From: Chloroflexota bacterium
GTDB taxonomy: Bacteria; Chloroflexota; UBA4733
Length of the DNA stretch: 13,281 nucleotides
Assembly: GCA_025449435.1 (NCBI GenBank)
Contig: JANWJO010000049.1
Span: 1 to 13,281 of the forward strand
Direction: 5' to 3'
This document shows, piece after piece, positions 7,363-13,281 of the stretch. Under the pieces are notes generated by a model. The model ran no database searches. It was not told where the DNA came from and saw nothing but the letters and a program-made list of their open reading frames with translations. The position numbers were made by a program, and so were the translations under genes. The first letter of the stretch is position 1, and every line of letters starts with the position of its first letter.

Positions 7363-7830
7363 TTGGTTTCGGCGCCAACGGGCCCGCTCGCTGGCTTGAC
7401 CGTGCTGGTGGTCGATGACAATGCGGGGACGGCGGTGCTGATCGGCGGGGCACTGGCGGATGCTGGTGCGCGGGTAGAGTCCACACGCTCGCCTGAGTCG
7501 GGTGTGAACCTGGCGGTCAAGCTCACACCGCATGCGATCGTTATCCATCTCCCAACCCCACTGGACGGGGCAGCGTTGCTCGCCGTGCGGCTCAAGAGCC
7601 ACCCCGTCCTCGCCGCGACACCAATCATCGCCCTCATAGGGCGGGACCAGATTGACCCCGAAACGGCAGCTGTGGTGACTGAGGTACTGCCGCGTCCGTT
7701 TAGTCCGGAGCTCGTGGTGGCCCGCGTCGGCGCCTTGCACCAGCAGGCGCGATCCGACGCCACGGCTAGGCAAGACATGCCGCCCAATGGAGACTCCGGC
7801 GCTGGCGGCGAAGCTCGCGAAGGCCACTAG
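7363..7830 (+). CDS. Stand-alone degenerate receiver (CheY-like) domain protein
   Basis: The 155 residues contain one receiver fold and no output domain. TVLVVDDN (13-20) supplies the acidic pair D18/D19, and the spacing to PHAIVIHLPTPLDG (56-69), PIIALIG (87-93) and LPRPF (109-113) matches CheY-like proteins. The phosphoacceptor Asp is replaced by His62, the conserved Thr/Ser by Ile92 and the conserved Lys by Arg111, so phosphotransfer is unlikely and a protein-binding role is more probable. The tail after residue 125 is polar and probably disordered. The TTG at 7363 has no ribosome site. The frame is open back to a CTG at 7282 that overlaps the previous stop as CTGA and has GAGGG (7271-7275) 6 nt upstream, so translation may begin there, adding 27 residues. 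Confidence 0.75.
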   Translation: MVSAPTGPLAGLTVLVVDDNAGTAVLIGGALADAGARVESTRSPESGVNLAVKLTPHAIVIHLPTPLDGAALLAVRLKSHPVLAATPIIALIGRDQIDPETAAVVTEVLPRPFSPELVVARVGALHQQARSDATARQDMPPNGDSGAGGEAREGH

Positions 7831-7862
7831 TTGTCAGGAGGTATCCCGAAACCTTCTCACGG

Positions 7863-7868
7863 TATAGT
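7863..7868 (+). promoter_or_regulatory. Possible -10 box upstream of miaB
   Basis: TATAGT matches the -10 consensus at five of six bases, in the 110-nt gap before miaB. No -35 is recognisable at normal spacing (TTGTCA at 7831-7836 is 26 nt away). A leader of roughly 65 nt would result. The miaB gene could equally be read from further upstream. Confidence 0.3.
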
Positions 7869-7940
7869 TGCTCTCCAAGCGAATACTGGCATCACAGGGC
7901 GGCTGTCGAGTACGCACGTCGCGGAGGAGGGATCAACGAA

Positions 7941-9314
7941 GTGACTGCAGTGCGTTCACGCCCATCGACGTATTACATCTTGACAGTCGGCTGCCAGATG
8001 AACAAGGCCGATTCCGAACGTATTCAAGACTACCTCGAGCACCAGGGATGCAGGGAAGCCGGAAGTCCTCAGGGAGCCGACCTCGTGGTGGTCAATACCT
8101 GCGCAGTTCGCCAGAGCGCCGAGGAAAAGACTGAGGGCCAGCTCGGGCAGCTTGCTGGTTTGAAGAAGCGTTCGCCTGCGCTGGCCATCGCCATGACTGG
8201 GTGCATGGTCGTGCCCGACGCGGCGGCCATGCAACGCCGCTTTCCGATGGTTGACATGTTCTTCTCGTCGCTGAGCCCTGAACGTTTGCAGCCCCTGGTG
8301 GATCGCCAGCCAGAAGTGCCGGTACCCATCACGTTCGCTCCCGTGCCAATCGAAGCCGGCCCGGAGAGCCTGTCGCCGGAACTCCAGGTCAAGCGCTCGC
8401 GCGACGTGACCCGTTTCATTCCCATCATCTACGGGTGCGACGAGCACTGTACGTATTGCATCGTGCCGTCGCGGCGAGGGGGAGAACGTAGCCGCCCCGT
8501 GGATGAGATCATCGGCCACGTCGAGCAAGTGGTGGCTGAAGGGGCCAAAGAGGTGACGCTCCTGGGGCAGATCGTGGATTCCTACGGGCACGACTTGCCA
8601 ACGCGGACCGATCTGGCGACGCTGCTCGAGCGCGTGAACGAGGTACAAGGGCTGGAACGCATCCGCTTCCTCACCTCGCATCCCCGCTATATCGATCAGC
8701 GCTTGGTTGAGGCCATTCGCGACGTGCCTAAGGTGTGCGAGTACATGCACCTACCGGTGCAACACGGCGATGATGCCATTCTGCGCAGGATGGGCCGGCC
8801 CTACAAGGTGGCTGACTATGAGCGCCTCATCGAGCGCATACGCGCCACCGTCCCGGGTTGTAGCGTCAGTACCGACATCATCGTTGGCTTCTGTGGCGAA
8901 ACGGCTGAGCAATTTGCGCACCTCGTAGAACTTCTCGAGCGAGTGCGGTATGACGTGGTACACGTCGCTGCGTATTCGCCACGACCGGGAACGCCATCGG
9001 GCGAAAGGTGGGACGACGATGTCCCTGGCCTCGTGAAGAAAGAGCGCCTGTGGGCCGTCGAACACCTCCAGGAAGCTGTGGGTCTAGCCATAAACGAGCA
9101 GCTACTGGGAACTGTACAGGAAGTGCTCGTCGAGGGACGGGAAAAGGAAGGTAACCCACGCTGGCGGGGACGGACGCGTACGAACAAGCTCACGTTCTTT
9201 TCGGTGCTCAGTGCTGATAGCGACACCACCGATCGAGACTACACCGGACACCTCCTCCCTGTGACCGTCACGCGCGCCACGCCGCATGCCCTTCAGGGTC
9301 GAGTCGTACGGTAA
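7941..9314 (+). CDS. miaB: MiaB, tRNA-2-methylthio-N6-isopentenyladenosine synthase
   Basis: Radical SAM methylthiotransferase that converts i6A37 to ms2i6A37 in tRNAs reading codons that begin with U. The 457 residues have the three-domain MTTase plan: an N-terminal UPF0004 domain with cluster ligands C18, C54 and C88 (VGCQMN, NTCAVR, TGCMV), a radical SAM domain with CxxxCxxC at C166/C170/C173 (YGCDEHCTYC), followed by GQIVDSYG, FLTSHP and the HLPVQHGDD segment, and a C-terminal TRAM domain from about residue 390. Canonical MiaB reads GQNVNSYG where this has GQIVDSYG. RimO and MtaB are less likely because of the NTCAVR and SHP motifs. The GTG at 7941 has AGGAGGG (7925-7931) 9 nt upstream, a strong site. 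Confidence 0.95.
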   Translation: MTAVRSRPSTYYILTVGCQMNKADSERIQDYLEHQGCREAGSPQGADLVVVNTCAVRQSAEEKTEGQLGQLAGLKKRSPALAIAMTGCMVVPDAAAMQRRFPMVDMFFSSLSPERLQPLVDRQPEVPVPITFAPVPIEAGPESLSPELQVKRSRDVTRFIPIIYGCDEHCTYCIVPSRRGGERSRPVDEIIGHVEQVVAEGAKEVTLLGQIVDSYGHDLPTRTDLATLLERVNEVQGLERIRFLTSHPRYIDQRLVEAIRDVPKVCEYMHLPVQHGDDAILRRMGRPYKVADYERLIERIRATVPGCSVSTDIIVGFCGETAEQFAHLVELLERVRYDVVHVAAYSPRPGTPSGERWDDDVPGLVKKERLWAVEHLQEAVGLAINEQLLGTVQEVLVEGREKEGNPRWRGRTRTNKLTFFSVLSADSDTTDRDYTGHLLPVTVTRATPHALQGRVVR

Positions 9315-9321
9315 GCAGTTG

Positions 9322-9328
9322 AAAGGAG
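9322..9328 (+). promoter_or_regulatory. Ribosome binding site deciding a TTG start
   Basis: AAAGGAG ends 5 bases before TTG 9334. It lies just after the miaB stop and favours that TTG over an ATG at 9286 buried inside miaB. Confidence 0.75.
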
Positions 9329-9333
9329 TCAAC

Positions 9334-10191
9334 TTGCGCAACCGGGTCGTAATTGACGATCAACCACCAAACAAGCGAGTGCTGACAGATCAAGCCATTG
9401 CCCTTGCGGTCCAGAGCAAGTGGGAAGAAGCTGCCGATCTCAACCGCAAGCTGATCAGCTTCTATCCCCAAGAGGCTGAGGCGCACAACCGCCTGGGAAA
9501 GGCTCTCACCGAACTCGGCCAGTATGGCGCGGCCCTCGAAGCGTACAGCCAAGCCCTTGCGGCAGACCCTGGCAATGGCATTGCCCGCCGAAATATCGAG
9601 CGCCTAAAGGTGCTCGCGGAGCGCGAAGCCGCCGGTACGTTGACGGCAGTCAAGAACCCCAAGATGGATCCGCGTCTGTTCGTCGAGGAGGCCGGCAAAA
9701 CTTCTGTCACCGCGTTGCTCCAGCCTGCCTCGGCTGCGGTGCTCGCCCGCATGAATAGTGGTGATCTGGTCCGCTTGCAACCGGGCGCCGGCACTTTACG
9801 CGTGGTCGACAATGGCAACGAGTTGCTGGGGGTGCTGGAGACCAAGCTGGGCCAGCGCATCATGAACTACATGGCCAAGGGAAACCAGTATCAAGCCGCA
9901 GTCATGACGGTGGACAGCGGGGAGATCAAGATCTTCATTCGGGAAACGGTTCAGCACCCCAGCCTAGCTGGCAAGCCAACGTTCACTCCTCGTGTGGACA
10001 ACGCGCACCGCGCCTACACCCGTGACTCGCTGTTCCGTGTCGATCCCGATGAAGACGATGAGGACATGGAAGACAGCGACGGCGATTACAACGATCGTGA
10101 CCGCGGGGATGAAGAGCACGACGATGAAGACTCACCCAACATCATGAGCGAACTGGAGCAGTCGTTCGACATCGAACGCGAAGAAGAGTAG
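9334..10191 (+). CDS. TPR protein with a central beta-rich domain and a very acidic tail
   Basis: No gene name recognised. From the TTG at 9334 the product has 285 residues in three parts. Residues about 17-95 hold two tetratricopeptide repeats (AIALAVQSKWEEAADLNRKL; AHNRLGKALTELGQYGAALE with the usual ALAADPGN ending), a protein-binding scaffold. Residues about 110-215 form a compact domain including LVRLQPGAGTLRVVDN, GNELLGVLETKLGQRI and KGNQYQAAVM; the last two weakly resemble a HIRAN-type fold, which is speculative. Residues 238-285 are dominated by Asp and Glu. No signal peptide or membrane segment is seen, so it is probably cytoplasmic. It follows miaB by 19 nt and precedes hrcA, which hints at a chaperone- or translation-linked role, but this is not shown. 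Confidence 0.88.
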   Translation: MRNRVVIDDQPPNKRVLTDQAIALAVQSKWEEAADLNRKLISFYPQEAEAHNRLGKALTELGQYGAALEAYSQALAADPGNGIARRNIERLKVLAEREAAGTLTAVKNPKMDPRLFVEEAGKTSVTALLQPASAAVLARMNSGDLVRLQPGAGTLRVVDNGNELLGVLETKLGQRIMNYMAKGNQYQAAVMTVDSGEIKIFIRETVQHPSLAGKPTFTPRVDNAHRAYTRDSLFRVDPDEDDEDMEDSDGDYNDRDRGDEEHDDEDSPNIMSELEQSFDIEREEE

Positions 10192-10232
10192 CCCCGCTAG
10201 ATTGCCGCCTGCTCTGGAACGTCACGCGCCAG

Positions 10233-10241
10233 TGCTATCAT
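10233..10241 (+). promoter_or_regulatory. Extended -10 promoter element for hrcA-grpE-dnaK
   Basis: TGC followed by TATCAT fits an extended -10 (TGn plus 5 of 6 consensus bases). The -35 region is weak (CTGGAA at 10214-10219, 3 of 6), as is common with extended -10 promoters. The predicted transcript starts near 10248, leaving a leader of about 80 nt before the preferred hrcA ATG. Confidence 0.5.
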
Positions 10242-10261
10242 GCCTTGTCGAAGCATGTTCG
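10235..10261 (+). promoter_or_regulatory. CIRCE-like inverted repeat, candidate HrcA operator
   Basis: CTATCATGC and GCATGTTCG are separated by exactly 9 nt and are complementary at 7 of 9 positions, including a perfect inner CATGC/GCATG. This is the 9-N9-9 geometry of CIRCE, but the sequence matches the consensus (TTAGCACTC-N9-GAGTGCTAA) at only 5 and 4 positions per arm. It overlaps the -10 box, where a repressor would block transcription. No better CIRCE copy is seen in the window. Confidence 0.45.
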
Positions 10262-10326
10262 GCGGCACGTCACACCTACCAACTTCCCAAGTCTCGGTTC
10301 GGGCAAGCCAGGGAGGCAACGAGGCA

Positions 10327-11397
10327 ATGGCTGGCTTATCTCCACGCCAAGGTGCCGTCCTGCGTGCGGTTGTTGAGCAGTATGTAAGCACTGCCATTCC
10401 AGTCGCCTCGGAGGGGCTTGCCCGGCACGTCACGCCACCGGTGAGCAGTGCCACCATTCGCAACGACCTCGCTGTGCTGGAGAGCGAAGGGCTGGTTTTC
10501 CAACCTCACACGTCGTCGGGCCGGGTGCCGTCGGACCAGGGGTACCGGTTCTTCGTCGAGCACTTGTTGCCAGATCGTGGATTGACGGCTCAGGAGCGGC
10601 GCGCCATCCGCCAGCAGTTCTTCCAAGCAGAGAGCGAAGTGAGTGATTGGCTCCGGCTCGCGTGTTCGGCGCTAGCTTCGGCGTGCGGGGCAGCGGCGAT
10701 CGTCACCGACGCCGCTCCGGCCGTCGCTCGCTTGCGGCACTTCGAGGTGTTGCCGTTTGACGGCAACCGGTTGCTACTGATCGCGGTGACGCACGACTCA
10801 GCGGTTCTCCGGCGCCTCGTGGAGTGGCTCGACCCTGTGGACTTTGAGGTCGTTCGTGGGCACAACGCGCTACTCAACACTACGTGGTTGAACTTCGCAG
10901 CGAACGAACTCCAGGTATACGACCTACCGGAGACCATTCGTGGGGCATTCTGGCTGGCCATTCGTGACGCCCTGGCCGGATTGCTGGCCCGCCACGACGG
11001 AGAACACTGGCACGTTCGCTGGCACGATGGCCTGGCCAACGTGCTTACACAGCCGGAGTTCTCGACGGTAAATAGCGTCCAGGGAGGGCCAGCGCGCTTG
11101 CGCAATCTCGTGGCCATCGTTGAGCACGGTGACGCCGTGCGGGACGTGCTGCCAAATGTCGTTCAGCGGGGTGTGTTACAGGTGTTGATTGGTGAGGAGC
11201 AGCCGGCCGCATTGCGCGACTATTCGCTGGTGCTGTGCCCGTTTGGTTCGGGCTTGCGCGGCAGCGGTGTGCTTGGGCTTATCGGGCCGACCCGCATTGA
11301 CTACCCAAGGGCCATCAACGGCACTCGCTTCATTGCCGGTATCCTGACTATGCTTATGAATGAGTGGACTGGCGGGGCTCCTCAAGTCACTACGTGA
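10327..11397 (+). CDS. hrcA: HrcA, heat-inducible transcription repressor
   Basis: Repressor of class I heat-shock genes; it binds CIRCE operators and needs GroEL to stay active. The 356-residue product has the family layout: an N-terminal winged helix (LSPRQGAVLRAVVEQYV, then SSATIRNDLAVLESEGLV and SSGRVPSDQGYRFFV), a central GAF-like and dimerisation region, and the C-terminal hallmark GVLGLIGPTRIDYPRA. I chose the ATG at 10327, which gives the usual MxxLSxRQ opening and has GGGAGG (10311-10316) 10 nt upstream; an ATG at 10240 would put the promoter inside the gene. It heads the grpE-dnaK run and probably controls its own promoter through the repeat at 10235-10261. Confidence 0.94.
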   Translation: MAGLSPRQGAVLRAVVEQYVSTAIPVASEGLARHVTPPVSSATIRNDLAVLESEGLVFQPHTSSGRVPSDQGYRFFVEHLLPDRGLTAQERRAIRQQFFQAESEVSDWLRLACSALASACGAAAIVTDAAPAVARLRHFEVLPFDGNRLLLIAVTHDSAVLRRLVEWLDPVDFEVVRGHNALLNTTWLNFAANELQVYDLPETIRGAFWLAIRDALAGLLARHDGEHWHVRWHDGLANVLTQPEFSTVNSVQGGPARLRNLVAIVEHGDAVRDVLPNVVQRGVLQVLIGEEQPAALRDYSLVLCPFGSGLRGSGVLGLIGPTRIDYPRAINGTRFIAGILTMLMNEWTGGAPQVTT

Positions 11398-11474
11398 CGG
11401 TAGGCCATGTACAGTTCCTCTGGTGCCACCATCATCCATAGCCGTCTGTATCGTGACGTAGGGGAAGCTTTCTT

Positions 11475-11480
11475 GGAGAG
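11475..11480 (+). promoter_or_regulatory. Ribosome binding site deciding the grpE start
   Basis: GGAGAG lies 7 nt before ATG 11488. It supports that start over an ATG at 11407, whose extra 27 residues look non-coding. Confidence 0.65.
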
Positions 11481-11487
11481 AACTGTC

Positions 11488-12105
11488 ATGAGTGACCAAA
11501 CTGCGCCAGCCGAGGGTCAGCAAACTGAACCACAGACGGGCAGCGACCTAGCCGGGCGCATTGCCGTGCTCGAAGCCCAACTGGAGAAAGAGTCAGCGCA
11601 AGCCACCGAGTACATGAAGCGCTGGCAGTATGCGGAAGCCGAAATCGCGAATATCAAGCGGCGAACCCAGCAAGAGCGCGAGGAACTCCAAAAGTATGGC
11701 ACAGCGCCACTGGCTGCCGCACTGTGTGAAGTCATGGACAACTTCGAGCGGGCCGAGATGACGATTCCGCGCAGCCTGAACACCCTGACCTGGATCAATG
11801 GCGTAATCCTCATTCACCGCCAGTTGGACTATCTGCTCAAGCAACACGGCCTGGAGGCGATCGACACGACCGGCAAGGTGTTTGACCCGGCTAGGCACGA
11901 CGCGCTCGCCGAGGAGCATCATGCCACCGTCGCCGCGGGCTCAATCATTGCTACTGTCCAAAGCGGGTACACGCTACACGGTCGGGTGTTGCGGCCGGCC
12001 CTCGTGCGCGTTTCCAAGGGCCCAGAGCCCGCAACGCCACCGCCCACCGAGGAGCCAAACGCTGCCGGCGGCACACCAGCCACGATGACGAACGCCAGTG
12101 AGTAG
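11488..12105 (+). CDS. grpE: GrpE, nucleotide exchange factor for DnaK
   Basis: Homodimeric co-chaperone that releases ADP from DnaK. The 205 residues show an acidic, Gln-rich disordered N-terminus (1-25), a long coiled coil (about 25-75, with [18 protein letters not shown]), a four-helix region containing VMDNFERAE, and the C-terminal beta domain with the family signature [12 protein letters not shown] followed by [28 protein letters not shown] Pro/Thr-rich tail ends the protein. It starts 90 nt after hrcA, and I see no convincing promoter in that gap. Its last codons overlap the dnaK start by 8 nt, so the two are translationally coupled, as expected for partners made together. Confidence 0.95.
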   Translation: MSDQTAPAEGQQTEPQTGSDLAGRIAVLEAQLEKESAQATEYMKRWQYAEAEIANIKRRTQQEREELQKYGTAPLAAALCEVMDNFERAEMTIPRSLNTLTWINGVILIHRQLDYLLKQHGLEAIDTTGKVFDPARHDALAEEHHATVAAGSIIATVQSGYTLHGRVLRPALVRVSKGPEPATPPPTEEPNAAGGTPATMTNASE

Positions 12106-13281
12106 AGTTGTCGGCATCGACCTTGGTACCACCAATTCGTGTATCGCCATTATGGAAGCCGGCGACCCTACGGTCATTCCCAGCGCGGAAGGTGCCCGCA
12201 CCACACCCTCAATCGTGGCCTTCAACAAGGCCGGAGAAACCTTGGTAGGGCAGCTTGCCAAACGGCAGGCGGTGACGAATTCCGAGAACACGGTCTACTC
12301 CATCAAGCGATTTATGGGGCGCCGATACGACGATCTGGAAGTTCGACGCACCAAGGCATTAGTGTCCTACCAGGTAACCGGCACGCCAGATGGTGAAGTG
12401 CGTGTAGTGGCCGGCGGCAAGGAATACGCTCCCGAAGCGATTTCAGCGCTCATCTTACAGCGGCTCAAGGCCGATGCTGAGGCCTACCTCGGCGAGAAGG
12501 TAAGCGAAGCGGTGATCACGGTGCCGGCGTACTTCAACGACGCCCAGCGCCAAGCCACCAAGGACGCCGGCCGCATCGCGGGGCTCGACGTGCTGCGCAT
12601 CATCAACGAACCCACCGCCGCCAGCCTGGCCTACGGCCTGGACAAGCACAAGGACGAAATCATCGCGGTGTACGACCTGGGTGGCGGCACCTTCGACGTC
12701 TCGGTGCTGTCCTTGGGCGAAGGCGTGTTCGAGGTCAAAGCCACCAACGGGGATACCCACCTGGGCGGCGACGACTTTGACCAGCGGATCTTGGGTTGGC
12801 TGGCGGATGAGTTCAAGAAGCAGGAAGGCATCGACCTGCGACAGGACCGCATGGCGCTGCAGCGGCTCAAGGAAGCGGCCGAGCGAGCCAAGATCGAGTT
12901 GAGCACGACGCAGCAAACTGAGATCAACCTGCCGTTCATCACGGCAGATGCGGCTGGACCCAAGCACCTGACGATCACCTTGACGCGCGCCAAGCTGGAG
13001 CAGTTGGTGGGGGACTTGATCGAGGGGACGATCGGGCCGTGTACCAAGTGTCTGGCGGATGCGGGGTACAGCGCGGCGCAGATCGACGAAGTGGTGCTGG
13101 TGGGGGGGATGACCCGGATGCCAGCGGTGGTGGAGACGGTGCGCAAGCTGTTTGGCAAGGAACCACACAAGGGGGTGAACCCCGACGAGGTGGTGGCAGT
13201 GGGAGCAGCGATCCAGGCCGGCGTGCTCAAGGGCGAGGTCAAGGATGTCCTCCTCCTCGATGTCACCCCGCTCACGCTGGG
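12098..13281 (+). CDS. dnaK: DnaK (Hsp70 chaperone), partial: ATPase domain only
   Basis: ATP-driven chaperone. The 394 codons in view cover the whole nucleotide-binding domain and stop in the linker ([13 protein letters not shown]), so the substrate-binding domain lies beyond the window. Visible motifs: phosphate-1 GIDLGTTNS (6-14), [30 protein letters not shown], phosphate-2 [12 protein letters not shown], and adenosine [12 protein letters not shown]. The domain keeps the extra segment after FxKxxx-type residues 45-70 found in Gram-negative-type DnaK, which shorter Firmicutes forms lack. The GTG start at 12098 sits inside the grpE stop region with no ribosome site of its own, so it relies on coupling. 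Codon use becomes markedly more GC-rich from about 12540 on. Confidence 0.95.
   Translation, partial: MSRVVGIDLGTTNSCIAIMEAGDPTVIPSAEGARTTPSIVAFNKAGETLVGQLAKRQAVTNSENTVYSIKRFMGRRYDDLEVRRTKALVSYQVTGTPDGEVRVVAGGKEYAPEAISALILQRLKADAEAYLGEKVSEAVITVPAYFNDAQRQATKDAGRIAGLDVLRIINEPTAASLAYGLDKHKDEIIAVYDLGGGTFDVSVLSLGEGVFEVKATNGDTHLGGDDFDQRILGWLADEFKKQEGIDLRQDRMALQRLKEAAERAKIELSTTQQTEINLPFITADAAGPKHLTITLTRAKLEQLVGDLIEGTIGPCTKCLADAGYSAAQIDEVVLVGGMTRMPAVVETVRKLFGKEPHKGVNPDEVVAVGAAIQAGVLKGEVKDVLLLDVTPLTL

Noticed and set aside
7168..7827. Minus-strand open frame (219 codons) opposite the receiver gene
   Set aside because: The plus-strand frame gives a clear receiver fold; the minus product is Arg/Ser-rich with no motif.
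7836..7841. AGGAGG just after the receiver stop
   Set aside because: A perfect ribosome-site sequence, but no usable start codon follows at 5-10 nt and no small frame could be supported.
7956..8750. Minus-strand open frame (264 codons) opposite miaB
   Set aside because: It lies opposite the MiaB cluster-binding and radical SAM motifs and has low-complexity, His/Arg-rich content typical of a shadow frame.
11423..11433. TGGTGCCACCA palindrome between hrcA and grpE as an operator
   Set aside because: Only 5-bp arms, not repeated elsewhere, and not linked to a clear promoter; chance is likely.
12455..13168. Long minus-strand open frame (237 codons) opposite dnaK
   Set aside because: It is fully antisense to conserved DnaK motifs; such frames arise from GC-rich codon bias and the peptide has no recognisable domain.
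1..13281. CRISPR array, tRNA, rRNA, insertion sequence or phage attachment site
   Set aside because: No regularly spaced repeats, cloverleaf with CCA, transposase motif or flanking direct repeats were seen; the window is densely coding with housekeeping genes.

Overview
The window looks like chromosomal housekeeping DNA from a moderately GC-rich bacterium (about 60% GC by eye). It holds two opposed gene runs that diverge near position 6670, with no tRNA, rRNA, CRISPR array, transposase or phage gene. The order hrcA-grpE-dnaK, the form of the HrcA and MurD proteins, the GAS-type SGNH hydrolase and the frequent GTG/TTG starts suggest Chloroflexota or a near relative. That placement is inference; no marker here proves it.

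Left half (minus strand, read from 6669 down to 5): an SGNH/GDSL-type hydrolase, then a compact division and cell wall (dcw) cluster: rsmH, an ftsL-like gene, murD, ftsW, murG, and a small membrane protein I do not recognise. From rsmH to murG the genes touch or overlap (TAG|ATG, GTGA, ATGA, 11-nt gap), so they are almost surely one operon. The classical ftsI-murE-murF-mraY block between ftsL and murD is missing, and no murC or murB follows murG inside the window. The operon covers 16S rRNA methylation, a septal scaffold, two cytoplasmic peptidoglycan precursor enzymes and the septal glycan polymerase.

Centre (6670-6871): about 200 bases of divergent control region. It is AT-rich near the SGNH start and carries a strong imperfect hairpin (6777-6820) ahead of the rightward genes.

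Right half (plus strand): a small acidic protein of unknown function, a stand-alone receiver domain that has lost its phosphorylation residues, miaB (tRNA methylthiotransferase), a TPR protein with a very acidic tail, then hrcA-grpE-dnaK (heat-shock repressor, nucleotide exchange factor, Hsp70). dnaK runs off the right edge after its complete ATPase domain. No consensus CIRCE operator is visible. A 9-N9-9 inverted repeat with CIRCE geometry but different sequence overlaps an extended -10 box in front of hrcA, and I propose it as the operator.

Most of the window is ordinary. The parts most worth a second look are the unusual HrcA operator candidate, the unknown gene plus pseudo-receiver pair before miaB, the TPR/acidic-tail protein between miaB and hrcA, and the reduced dcw cluster.
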